Below, in pieces: positions 1 through 6,906 of a DNA stretch of 64,000 nt. The first letter of the stretch is position 1; the number at the start of each line of letters is the position of its first letter. The translations under genes were made by a program, and so were the position numbers. A model generated the notes under the pieces. The model made no database searches. It had not been told where the DNA came from and saw nothing but the letters and a program-made list of their open reading frames with translations. Where the stretch lies: the NCBI GenBank assembly GCA_947630765.1, contig CANRIX010000003.1, positions 1 through 64,000 on the forward strand, in the 5' to 3' direction. Origin of the DNA: an uncultured Clostridia bacterium. Lineage in GTDB: Bacteria > Bacillota > Clostridia > Oscillospirales > CAG-382.

Positions 1-13
1 GCGCAGCTCGGTT

Positions 14-42
14 AGTTTACCACATCCCGAACCGTTTGTCAA
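14..42 (-). promoter_or_regulatory. leftward promoter P2, gene outside window
   Basis: On the minus strand a perfect TTGACA (37-42) is followed by a 17-nt spacer and TAAACT (14-19), preceded by TGTGG. It fires out of the left edge of the window. A second promoter of the same build lies about 95 nt upstream. The driven gene is not visible. Confidence 0.6.
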
Positions 43-108
43 GGGGTTTTTGCAAAAAATTTCGACTTTTTTTCGTCAAACCTTCCGCTCCCCTCGCGGC
101 GTATTCGT

Positions 109-137
109 ATTCTATCACGCTTTTAGGGCTTTGTCAA
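109..137 (-). promoter_or_regulatory. leftward promoter P1, gene outside window
   Basis: Minus-strand TTGACA (132-137), 17-nt spacer ending GTGA, then TAGAAT (109-114). Together with the promoter at 14-42 it forms a tandem pair that would transcribe leftward out of the window. Confidence 0.55.
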
Positions 138-241
138 GCCCCATTTTACGACATTCTTTCCCAATTCCACACCGATTTTTCGGGCATTCTGCATAACGGG
201 TCGGTTTTTTGCCCACACTCCAAGCGAAAGGAGACGTTTCC

Positions 242-718
242 ATGACCGCTATCTTTATCCGCACCATTTTCATGTATGTTTCCATGATGCTGGTCGTCCG
301 GCTGATGGGAAAACGGCAGATCGGGGAACTGCAAATGACCGAATTCATCTCCGCCGTCCTGCTTTCGGAGATCGCCGCCCTGCCGATCACCGACCGGGAC
401 ATTCCGCTGCTCTACGGCATTCTGCCGCTGTTCGTCATCGGCTCGTTCGAGGTCGTCCTCGCCCTGCTCTGCCGGAAGTGCCGACCGCTCCGCCGCCTGC
501 TGGAAGGCAAGCCGATCGAGCTGGTCCACAACGGGCACTACCTCCAGCGCAACCTGACGCGCACCCGTATCTCGCAGGAGGAGGTCGAAGCGCAGATCCG
601 CATCAACGGCTACCGAGGCATCGAGGAGGTGGACTGCGTTTTCCTCGAGCAAACCGGCAAGATAAGCGTTCTACCCGTCAGGAACGCCCAAAACAGCGGC
701 GGAAATCCCAGCGCCTGA
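242..718 (+). CDS. DUF421 (YetF-type) membrane protein
   Basis: A 158-residue membrane protein of the DUF421/YetF family, whose molecular role is not established. Two or three hydrophobic segments occupy residues 1-75, followed by a soluble portion with the family-typical stretch ending GKPIELVHNG and a basic region around ISQEEVEAQIR. The ORF track starts at 209, but the ATG at 242 sits directly after a good AAAGGAG site and gives the family-typical N-terminus. It lies 25 nt upstream of a DUF4363 gene, a pairing common in Clostridia, so the two probably act together at the membrane. Confidence 0.85.
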   Translation: MTAIFIRTIFMYVSMMLVVRLMGKRQIGELQMTEFISAVLLSEIAALPITDRDIPLLYGILPLFVIGSFEVVLALLCRKCRPLRRLLEGKPIELVHNGHYLQRNLTRTRISQEEVEAQIRINGYRGIEEVDCVFLEQTGKISVLPVRNAQNSGGNPSA

Positions 719-743
719 ACGCCGAAAGGAGTCTTATATAAAT

Positions 744-1091
744 ATGAAGCAATTTTTGCTCGCCGTCCTGCTGCTCGTGCTCGCCGTCACGCTGACCATC
801 GTCAACGCCGCCGTCGTCCGGCGGGACGTCGACCGCCTGTCCGCCCTTGCCGCGCAGGACGACACCGAGCGGCTCTGCGCCGAGCTTGCGGAACGCGACG
901 GCTTCCTCTCGCTGACCGTCCACCACGCCCTGCTCGAACAGATCCGCCAGCAGGCGAACGCCATGAACGCCTACCGCTCCGCCGACGAGGAGGGAATGCG
1001 GGCGGACTACCGCTCCGCCAAGGAGACCCTGTTCATGCTCCTCGACGAGATCCGCGTCGGAGAAAAATGCAGTATTGTTAACATTTTTTGA
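744..1091 (+). CDS. DUF4363 family protein
   Basis: A 115-residue protein with one N-terminal membrane segment (about residues 4-24) and a charged helical outer domain, matching DUF4363 in length and layout. The function of the family is unknown. It follows the DUF421 gene by 25 nt with its own GAAAGGAG site, so it is almost certainly co-transcribed. The partnership with DUF421 is the main clue to its role. Confidence 0.75.
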   Translation: MKQFLLAVLLLVLAVTLTIVNAAVVRRDVDRLSALAAQDDTERLCAELAERDGFLSLTVHHALLEQIRQQANAMNAYRSADEEGMRADYRSAKETLFMLLDEIRVGEKCSIVNIF

Positions 1092-1190
1092 CTTGACATT
1101 TGCTCCCATATGGAGTATCTTATTTCTACACCGTTTTTCGGCTTTTACAACTTTTTGACAACTTGCTGCAGACTTCCTGCGCACCGGCGT

Positions 1191-1376
1191 GCTACAATGG
1201 ACCCGTAAGAAGCGCCCGCGGCCGCGCCGGAAAAGAGCGCGGCCGGAGACGCCGTATGGTCTGCGGCGGGTCCGGCGGTATTCGGTTCATTCCCGCGCTG
1301 CTTCGACGTCCTTGCCGCCCTCTCCGCCGCCTGTTGTCTGAACCTGTATTCAGTATATGGAACCGCACACCGAAAG
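1191..1376 (+). promoter_or_regulatory. extended -10 promoter and structured leader of rpe
   Basis: The 294-nt gap between DUF4363 and rpe holds an extended -10 (TGCTACAAT, 1191-1198) with no convincing -35. The predicted transcript begins with a strong GC hairpin, GGCCGCGC paired to GCGCGGCC around 1217-1242. Nested complementarity between GCGGCGG near 1262 and CCGCCGC near 1326 follows. No known riboswitch core was recognised and no U-run follows the hairpins. It may be a structured 5' leader or a small RNA. Confidence 0.35.
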
Positions 1377-1385
1377 GGGTACCCT

Positions 1386-2069
1386 ATGGACAAGCCAAAT
1401 TCCGACAAAATTCTACTCGCCCCCTCCCTGCTCGCCGCCGATTTCTCCCGGCTCGGCGAACAGCTGGCAGAAGTCCGGCGCGGGGGCGCCGCCTATCTGC
1501 ATCTCGACGTGATGGACGGGCTGTTCGTGCCGAACATCTCCTTCGGCGTGCCGGTCGTCAAGTCCCTGCGCCCGCATTCCGACCTGGTTTTTGACGTACA
1601 TCTGATGATCGACCACCCGGAGCGTTACCTTTCCGCCTTCGTGTCCGCCGGAGCGGACATCCTGACGATCCACTACGAAGCTACGGCGCATCCACGGGAA
1701 GCGCTCGAACAGATCCGCTCCCTCGGCGTGCAGGCGAGCATTTCCGTCAAGCCGGACACCCCGGTGGAAGTGCTTTACGACCTTCTGCCGCTGTGCGACA
1801 TGGTACTGATCATGACGGTCGAACCCGGCTTCGGCGGGCAGAAATTCCGCCCGGAGCAGCTTGAAAAGGTCCGCAAACTCGTCCGCGAGCGGGAAGCGCG
1901 GGGGCTGTCCTTCCGCATCCAGGCGGACGGCGGGATCGGCGCGGAAAACGCGCGGGAATGCGCGGAAGCGGGCGTGGACGTCCTGGTCGCCGGAAGCAGC
2001 GTTCTGGGACAGCCGGACCCGTGCGAAGCGGCCCGCGCCGTCCTCCGTGCGGCAGAAGGGAGGGATTGA
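1386..2069 (+). CDS. rpe: ribulose-phosphate 3-epimerase
   Basis: Cytosolic TIM-barrel enzyme that interconverts D-ribulose 5-phosphate and D-xylulose 5-phosphate in the pentose phosphate pathway. The 227 residues match the family length. The metal- and phosphate-site signatures are all present: LHLDVMDGLFVPN near residue 40, HLMI near 75, MTVEPGFGGQKF near 140 and QADGGI near 178. The ATG at 1386 follows a GAAAGGGG site. The vanY-type gene starts only 3 nt after its stop. In many Clostridia rpe sits beside rsgA, and that partner is absent here. Confidence 0.95.
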   Translation: MDKPNSDKILLAPSLLAADFSRLGEQLAEVRRGGAAYLHLDVMDGLFVPNISFGVPVVKSLRPHSDLVFDVHLMIDHPERYLSAFVSAGADILTIHYEATAHPREALEQIRSLGVQASISVKPDTPVEVLYDLLPLCDMVLIMTVEPGFGGQKFRPEQLEKVRKLVREREARGLSFRIQADGGIGAENARECAEAGVDVLVAGSSVLGQPDPCEAARAVLRAAEGRD

Positions 2070-2072
2070 CCC

Positions 2073-3074
2073 GTGGCACGCAAAACGAAAAAAGCCAGCC
2101 CCTACCTCTATGTCGCGATCGGGCTGATCGCCGTCGCGGTCATACTGCTGGTCACGATCCTGGTGCTTTCCGTCACTGAATACGGCGAACCCGGCGAATC
2201 TTCCGTCCCGGTCAGCGTCGGATCCCCGATCCCGTCGGAGCCGAACGAAAGCCAGACCCCGTCCGTCCAAACGTCCAGCGAGCCGCCGGTTTCCGTCGCC
2301 GAATCGTCGGACGAAAGCGAAGCGTCCAGCCAGCCTGTCAGCGTCGAACCGCCGGTTTCCAACGCGGGCGACTTGTCCGAACAGCCGGAAACGGCGAAAG
2401 CGTACGAGCAGACGGTCGGCAAGGCCTATTCCATCGACATGAACCCTTACGAGCAGTACGTCTGCCCGGCTGACCCGATGGAATACGTCTTCCTCGTCGA
2501 TGCGTCGCACACGCTTGCAGCGGACTTCGAGCCGGCGGACCTCGTGTATATCAAGGACATGAAGCCGGGACGCCCGGACTATTACAGCAAGATGCGCGCC
2601 GTCGCGGAAAAGGCGCTCGAAGCGTTCTTGGAGGAAGGGCGCATGTACGGCATCGACGACGTGCTGGTCTCCAACGGCTACCGCTCCTACGGCAGCCAGG
2701 CGAACCTGTTCAACAGCTATATCGCCGAGGAGCGTGCGGCGCACCCGGACGAAACCGACGAGCAGATCGAAGCCCGCGTACTGGTCTATTCCCTGCGCCC
2801 CGGCACGAGCGAGCACCAGAGCGGTCTTTGCGTGGATATGCACAACCAGAAAAGCACCGACCTGTCCTTCGCCGGGACGGAAGCGGCCAAGTGGTTGGAA
2901 GCAAACTGCTACCGCTTCGGGTTCATCCTGCGCTACCCGGAGGACAAGGAGGACATCACCACCGTCATGTTCGAGCCGTGGCACTTCCGCTTTGTCGGGC
3001 GCGAGGCGGCGACCGAAATGCACGAACTGGGCATGTGCCTCGAGGAATACTGCGACTACAAGGGGATCCGCTGA
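2073..3074 (+). CDS. VanY/M15-type D-Ala-D-Ala carboxypeptidase, membrane anchored
   Basis: A 333-residue peptidoglycan peptidase predicted to remove terminal D-Ala from stem peptides outside the cell. A short basic N-terminus and one membrane segment (about 11-33) lead into a Ser/Pro/Glu-rich linker (about 38-105) and the M15B domain. The domain carries SNGYRSYGSQ, the zinc-site stretch SEHQSGLCVDMH and EPWHFRFVG. Translation starts at GTG 2073, 3 nt after the rpe stop, with its ribosome site inside the end of rpe. This is ordinary housekeeping VanY type. No vanHAX cluster is present, so glycopeptide resistance is not implied. Confidence 0.9.
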   Translation: MARKTKKASPYLYVAIGLIAVAVILLVTILVLSVTEYGEPGESSVPVSVGSPIPSEPNESQTPSVQTSSEPPVSVAESSDESEASSQPVSVEPPVSNAGDLSEQPETAKAYEQTVGKAYSIDMNPYEQYVCPADPMEYVFLVDASHTLAADFEPADLVYIKDMKPGRPDYYSKMRAVAEKALEAFLEEGRMYGIDDVLVSNGYRSYGSQANLFNSYIAEERAAHPDETDEQIEARVLVYSLRPGTSEHQSGLCVDMHNQKSTDLSFAGTEAAKWLEANCYRFGFILRYPEDKEDITTVMFEPWHFRFVGREAATEMHELGMCLEEYCDYKGIR

Positions 3075-3129
3075 GCCCGCACCCGCCGGAACGCCTTTGC
3101 ATATGCTACCTGTGAAGGGAGGATATGAC

Positions 3130-3222
3130 ATGGCTTGCTTCGATTCGCTCTTTGGCAACGGCAACAACTGCTGGTGGATCATCATCCTGATCGCGATCGT
3201 ACTTTGCTGCTGCTGCGGCTAA
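3130..3222 (+). CDS. 30-residue Cys/Trp-rich membrane microprotein
   Basis: Below the usual ORF cut-off, but preceded by a near-perfect GGGAGG seven bases before ATG 3130. The product starts MACFDSLFGNGNNCWW, continues with a short Ile/Leu/Val membrane stretch and ends CCCCG. It follows vanY by 55 nt and is followed by a terminator. Its shape recalls very small Gly/Cys-rich hydrophobic proteins of Firmicutes, some sporulation-associated (YjcZ-like), but no family assignment is claimed. The ORF track shows it only as the tail of a false 162-codon frame. Confidence 0.7.
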   Translation: MACFDSLFGNGNNCWWIIILIAIVLCCCCG

Positions 3223-3257
3223 AGGCTCCCGGCATATGCTTGCTGCATACCCAAGAA

Positions 3258-3297
3258 AGGCCCTCGCTCCCCCTGCGGAGCGGGGACCTTTTTTTGC
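3258..3297 (+). terminator. intrinsic terminator after the vanY unit
   Basis: A stem pairs AGGCCCTCGCTCC with GGAGCGGGGACCT, with one mismatch and one wobble, followed by seven T. It closes the rpe-vanY-microprotein transcript. Confidence 0.8.
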
Positions 3298-3340
3298 CGT
3301 ATTGAGGAGGGACGTTTTTGCCGTGCAGAGGGGGAACGTT

Positions 3341-3358
3341 TGGGGGTGCCGGCACCCC
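3341..3358. repeat. 18-bp perfect GC palindrome
   Basis: GGGGGTGCCGGCACCCCC is a perfect self-complementary palindrome in the roughly 240-nt gene-free stretch between the terminator and the next micro-ORF. Nearby are a second short palindrome (GGGGTTGACCCC) and degenerate G-rich direct repeats. No gene or known RNA is recognised there. Confidence 0.6.
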
Positions 3359-3536
3359 CAAGCCCCCCTGACGCGCATTTGGCTGTCAACGGGGTTGACC
3401 CCCGAATGCGGGGCGTTTGCGAAATTTTTCCTTTCCGCCCCGAAGTTTCGCCCGTCGAAAAAACGCTCCGAGCGGTTTTCCGTATGCCGTCGCGTCCCGT
3501 TGGCAATACTACCCATGAAAGGACGTGACGAAAAGG

Positions 3537-3644
3537 ATGAAACAGCCGTTTGTGATCAAGGCGCTGTATGTGGCGGTGCCGGCGGCGGTGATGTCGGCGG
3601 CGGTGGCGCTGTTCCGCTATATCGCGGTGCTGATGGGAATGTGA
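3537..3644 (+). CDS. possible 35-residue membrane microprotein
   Basis: A short frame from ATG 3537 encodes a basic N-terminus (MKQPFVIK) and one continuous hydrophobic segment ending in MGM. The ribosome site is imperfect: GAAAGGA lies about 14 nt before the ATG and only 1-2 nt before an in-frame GTG at 3525. The stop is followed 15 nt later by the -35 of the next promoter. Codon choice resembles neighbouring genes. It could be a small single-pass membrane protein or a chance frame. Confidence 0.4.
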   Translation: MKQPFVIKALYVAVPAAVMSAAVALFRYIAVLMGM

Positions 3645-3658
3645 CCCGAAATTCCCCC

Positions 3659-3687
3659 TTGATTTTTTGCGGAAAGTTCGGTATAAT
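3659..3687 (+). promoter_or_regulatory. promoter of the DUF6062 gene
   Basis: TTGATT (3659-3664), 17-nt spacer, TATAAT (3682-3687). The ORF-track start at 3667 lies inside this promoter, which supports the GTG at 3721 as the true start. Confidence 0.75.
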
Positions 3688-3720
3688 AAAGAAAAGGAAG
3701 CAAAAAGGAAGGGATTTCCC

Positions 3721-4419
3721 GTGAGAGAACACATTTACACGATCGAGATCAACGACGCGTTCGACAAAAAGAACGGCACCTGCCCGCTATGCCTGCTGTA
3801 CGCGAAGCTGGAGGAGGCGGAGCTGGACCTGATCCTCGGTGCTTCAATGATGGAGCCGGAGGTCCGCAAGGTGACCAACCGCAAGGGGTTCTGCGGGCGG
3901 CACTACCAGAAGATGTTCCCCCGCAAGAACCGGCTGGGCATGGCGCTGACGCTGGAAAGCCACCTCGACGAGCTGAAAAAAGAGCTCAAACCGGGCGGAC
4001 TGCTTGCGCGGGACGCGGCGGAAAAGGGCGTCCGGCGGGCAGAAGAGCTCGGGCAGACCTGCTACGTCTGCGACCGCATCGAGGAAAAATTCTCGCGAGT
4101 GCTGGTCAACACCGCCGACCTGCACGCCGAGGAATCCGATTTCCGCAAGAAATTCAACGAGCAGAGCCACCTCTGCCTGCCCCACTACGCCCGGCTCCTG
4201 CGGACCGCCGCGAAGTGCCTCGACAAGAAAGCGTACAGCGACTTCGCCGAGGACGCCGCCAAGCTCGAAAGCGCCTACGTTTCCAAACTCAAAGACGACA
4301 TTTCTTGGTTCTGCAAGAAGTTCGACTACAACTTTGAAAACGAGCCGTGGTACGACTCCAAGGACGCGGTCGAGCGCTCCATCCGCTTCCTTTCCGGCAA
4401 CGTCGAACTCAAGGGCTGA
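3721..4419 (+). CDS. DUF6062 family Cys-rich protein
   Basis: A 232-residue cytoplasmic protein resembling DUF6062, function unknown. It shows an internal duplication of a putative metal-binding unit. The first unit has CPLC near residue 21 with CGRHY near 60. The second has CYVC near 116 with CLPHY near 143. Each unit therefore offers a Cys pair plus a Cys/His pair. The GTG at 3721 follows GGAAGGG by a normal distance and lies downstream of the promoter. It is a single-gene unit ending in the convergent gap that holds the DnaA-box-like cluster. Confidence 0.75.
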   Translation: MREHIYTIEINDAFDKKNGTCPLCLLYAKLEEAELDLILGASMMEPEVRKVTNRKGFCGRHYQKMFPRKNRLGMALTLESHLDELKKELKPGGLLARDAAEKGVRRAEELGQTCYVCDRIEEKFSRVLVNTADLHAEESDFRKKFNEQSHLCLPHYARLLRTAAKCLDKKAYSDFAEDAAKLESAYVSKLKDDISWFCKKFDYNFENEPWYDSKDAVERSIRFLSGNVELKG

Positions 4420-4455
4420 TTTTATGCCACACCGAAATTGACATAATTCGCCGAA

Positions 4456-4572
4456 TTTTCCACAGGAGTTTTCCACTTTTCCACAGAGTTTTCCACATTA
4501 CAAACCGCGTCAGGACAGGCTTTCGGGGTTGAAAAAGGGAAAACTGTCCACTTTTCCACAGAGTTTTCCACA
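4456..4572 (+). other. cluster of six DnaA-box-like 9-mers
   Basis: TTTTCCACA occurs at 4456, 4477, 4489, 4552 and 4564, with TTTTCCACT at 4469, all in the same orientation. These fit the relaxed DnaA-box consensus TTWTNCACA. The 26-nt block 4472-4497 is repeated exactly at 4547-4572. The cluster lies in the 240-nt convergent gap between the DUF6062 gene and a membrane protein gene. No dnaA, dnaN or other origin gene is in the window. Confidence 0.6.
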
Positions 4573-4612
4573 AAAACGCATGGGATTATGTAAATCGACG
4601 TAAAAGAAAACC

Positions 4613-4644
4613 AAAAACCGGGGAGCCGTTTTCCCCGGTTTTTT
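4613..4644. terminator. bidirectional terminator
   Basis: A perfect 12-bp stem, AAAAACCGGGGA with TCCCCGGTTTTT, around a 7-nt loop. It lies between convergent genes and has A-run and T-run flanks, so it can serve both strands. Confidence 0.85.
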
Positions 4645-4659
4645 CGTCAGAGCGTTGGA

Positions 4660-5361
4660 CTATTCGGCTGTTTCCTGAACGATGCGGTCGCGCAGGGTTT
4701 TGACCAAACTGTCGAGTTCCGCGTCGTCGGCGCGCCAGAATTCGACCGGGTCGCCGGTCTTGAGCGTGATGCGGACGCGCTTGTACTCCGCAAGCTCGTG
4801 CAGCCCGTCCGGGCGAAACGCCTCGACCTGCGCGATGTTGTCAAACAGGACGGTACGGAGCAGCTCCTCCTGCTTCCCGTCGACCAGTCCGATGGACAGC
4901 GAGCCGATAAAGACCCGGTTCCGATCGAGCAGGTAAGCCGCGAACGAGATACGGTCGGTCCTGCGGTGGGTATCCTGCCCGACGCGCAGGCGCATGCCCT
5001 CGCCGTAGAGAAAATTGCGGGAATAGCAGATGCGATCCTCGGGAACGGCGACCGGGGCTTTGCCGCGTCCGTTTCCGCGATTCAGTTCCGTGTTGACATA
5101 GTCCGTGTATCGGGCGCGGAACGTCTTTTCGAGGTCGTTGCAGACGCCGTCGTACTCCCGATCCGTGACCGAGCGCGTGCTCGCGACGATCGAAACGACG
5201 ACCGCGATGACGCCGATCGGACCGACGATCCAGTACAGCCACCAGATCCGCAGGAACAGCAGTCCCGCGCAGGCGACCGCCACGATAGCGCCGATCTTGG
5301 AGATCCAGCCCATCGTCGCGCCTGAGAAGTACCGCTCGTTTTGTTTGGTGTCGATTTGCAT
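4660..5361 (-). CDS. uncharacterised two-helix membrane protein
   Basis: A 233-residue protein not assigned to a named family. Two adjacent hydrophobic segments (about residues 20-38 and 42-62, rich in Trp/Ile/Val) are followed by a soluble domain of about 170 residues with alternating beta-like and charged stretches and no recognised catalytic motif. The layout suits a membrane-tethered cytoplasmic domain. The ATG at 5361 follows GAAAGGCGG. It is a single-gene unit with its own strong promoter (5387-5415) and shares the terminator at 4613-4644. Confidence 0.75.
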   Translation of the reverse strand: MQIDTKQNERYFSGATMGWISKIGAIVAVACAGLLFLRIWWLYWIVGPIGVIAVVVSIVASTRSVTDREYDGVCNDLEKTFRARYTDYVNTELNRGNGRGKAPVAVPEDRICYSRNFLYGEGMRLRVGQDTHRRTDRISFAAYLLDRNRVFIGSLSIGLVDGKQEELLRTVLFDNIAQVEAFRPDGLHELAEYKRVRITLKTGDPVEFWRADDAELDSLVKTLRDRIVQETAE

Positions 5362-5386
5362 TCGATTTCACCGCCTTTCGGGGTAC

Positions 5387-5415
5387 AGTATAGCATAATC
5401 TGCCCCGTCTGTCAA
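5387..5415 (-). promoter_or_regulatory. promoter of the two-helix membrane protein gene
   Basis: Minus-strand TTGACA (5410-5415), 17-nt spacer ending TATGC, then TATACT (5387-5392): the local consensus almost exactly. Confidence 0.8.
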
Positions 5416-5484
5416 TCAATTTTCGGTTGAACGGGACAAAAAGTTTCGCGGAAGCGGGCGGGAAGAAAAACACGGAATTCCCAC

Positions 5485-5513
5485 TTGCATTTTGCCGAAG
5501 AATGTGCTATACT
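5485..5513 (+). promoter_or_regulatory. promoter of trkA-trkH
   Basis: TTGCAT (5485-5490), 17-nt spacer ending TGTGC, TATACT (5508-5513), 38 nt upstream of the trkA start. Confidence 0.8.
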
Positions 5514-5551
5514 GTTCTGAAAGAACGAACGGGGGGACGGGAAGCGGTCCT

Positions 5552-6904
5552 ATGGAAATCATCATCATCGGCGGCGGAAGCGTCGGGGCGGCCATCTGCT
5601 CGCAGCTCGCGACGGAAAAGCACAATATCACGGTCGTCGACCGCGACGCGTCGGCGCTCAACGAGATCGCCAACCTCTGCGACGTGTTCGGCGTCGAGGG
5701 GAACGGCGCGGACGTCGGCGTCCTGCGGAAAGCCGGCGCGGAAAAGGCGGACCTGCTGATCGCCGTCACGTCGAGCGACGAGGTCAACATTCTCTGCTGC
5801 GCGGCAGCGAAGAAGCTCGGCACGGGCCACACGATCGCCCGCGTCCGCAACCCGGAATATTCCGAGCTGATGCAGCTGATGCGCAGCGAAATGAGCCTTT
5901 CCATGACCATCAACCCCGAGCTCGCCGTCGCCCGCGAGATCTACCGTATGCTCCGCTTCCCCGCCGCCGCGAAGATCAACGCCCTCTGCCGCGGGCGGGT
6001 GGAAATGGCGGAATTCCGCGTGCCGGAGTCCTCACCGATCTGCGGGCAGACGCTCAACGACCTGCGCGCAAAGCTGCAGATCCGCTTCGTCGTCTGCGGC
6101 GTCCTACGCGGGGAACAGGTGTTCATCCCGTCCGGCGATTTTCGCGTCGAAGCGGGCGACCTGATCTGCGTGACCGTCCCGGACGAGGAAACCACCGAGT
6201 TCTTCACCGCCCTCGGCGGACGCAAAAAACCGATGCGGAACATCCTCATCGTCGGCGGCGGACGGGTCACCTACTACCTCGAAGCGCTTATGGAGAAGGG
6301 GCGGTACAACTCCACGGTCATCGAAAAGGACGAAACCCTCTGCCAGTCCATCGCCGAGCGGTTCGACTGCACGGTCATACACGGCAACGGCGTCCGGCAG
6401 GAGCTGCTGCTCGAGGAGGGGCTCGACCACTGCGACGCATTGCTCGCCCTGTCGGACCGGGACGAGGAAAACGCCATTGTTTCCATGTACGCCAAGACGC
6501 GTGGAGTCTCCAAGGCGGTCACGCTTATCCGGGCAATGCCCTACGTCGATTTCTTCAAGGGCGTCGGGCTTGACAGCATCGTTTCCCCCCGCACCTCGAC
6601 CGCCACGCATATCCTGCGCTTCGTCCGTTCCATGACCAGCGTGCGGGATTCGGAGATCGAATCCCTGCACAGACTGCTTTCCGGGCAGGTGGAAGCGCTG
6701 GAATTCATCGTCAAGGAGGATATTCGCGGACTGACCGACGTCCCGCTCAAGCAGCTCCGCTTCCGCAAGGGGGTCCTCATCGCCTGCATCGTCCATCAAG
6801 AGCGAATCCTCATCCCGACCGGCGACGACGTCATCAGCAGCGGCGACACGGTCATCGTCATCACCGGCGAGCGGGTCCGGGGCATTCGGGATATCCTTTC
6901 CTAA
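5552..6904 (+). CDS. trkA: Trk potassium uptake NAD-binding subunit TrkA
   Basis: Cytoplasmic gating subunit of the Trk potassium uptake system. The 450 residues form two RCK units. The first begins MEIIIIGGGSVGAAI and the second Rossmann fold begins NILIVGGGRV near residue 231. Each is followed by a C-terminal TrkA_C-like domain, with acidic residues at the ends of the second strands that would contact nucleotide ribose. The ORF track extends to 5492, but that reaches into the promoter. ATG 5552 gives the correct N-terminus. trkH follows after 2 nt. Confidence 0.93.
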   Translation: MEIIIIGGGSVGAAICSQLATEKHNITVVDRDASALNEIANLCDVFGVEGNGADVGVLRKAGAEKADLLIAVTSSDEVNILCCAAAKKLGTGHTIARVRNPEYSELMQLMRSEMSLSMTINPELAVAREIYRMLRFPAAAKINALCRGRVEMAEFRVPESSPICGQTLNDLRAKLQIRFVVCGVLRGEQVFIPSGDFRVEAGDLICVTVPDEETTEFFTALGGRKKPMRNILIVGGGRVTYYLEALMEKGRYNSTVIEKDETLCQSIAERFDCTVIHGNGVRQELLLEEGLDHCDALLALSDRDEENAIVSMYAKTRGVSKAVTLIRAMPYVDFFKGVGLDSIVSPRTSTATHILRFVRSMTSVRDSEIESLHRLLSGQVEALEFIVKEDIRGLTDVPLKQLRFRKGVLIACIVHQERILIPTGDDVISSGDTVIVITGERVRGIRDILS

Positions 6905-6906
6905 GT

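Noticed and set aside
2073-3074. Glycopeptide resistance gene vanY
   Set aside because: No vanH, vanA/B, vanX, vanR or vanS in the area; stand-alone M15 carboxypeptidases are common housekeeping enzymes.
1413-3185. Minus-strand 590-codon open frame
   Set aside because: Antisense to rpe and vanY; Arg/Val/Phe-rich shadow with no recognisable domain.
4456-4572. Calling the box cluster the replication origin (oriC)
   Set aside because: No dnaA, dnaN, rpmH or AT-rich unwinding element is adjacent, and full-genome skew is not available, so only a DnaA-box-like cluster is reported.
4456-4572. CRISPR array from the repeated 26-mers
   Set aside because: Only two exact 26-nt copies, themselves made of short direct repeats, with no regular spacers and no cas genes.
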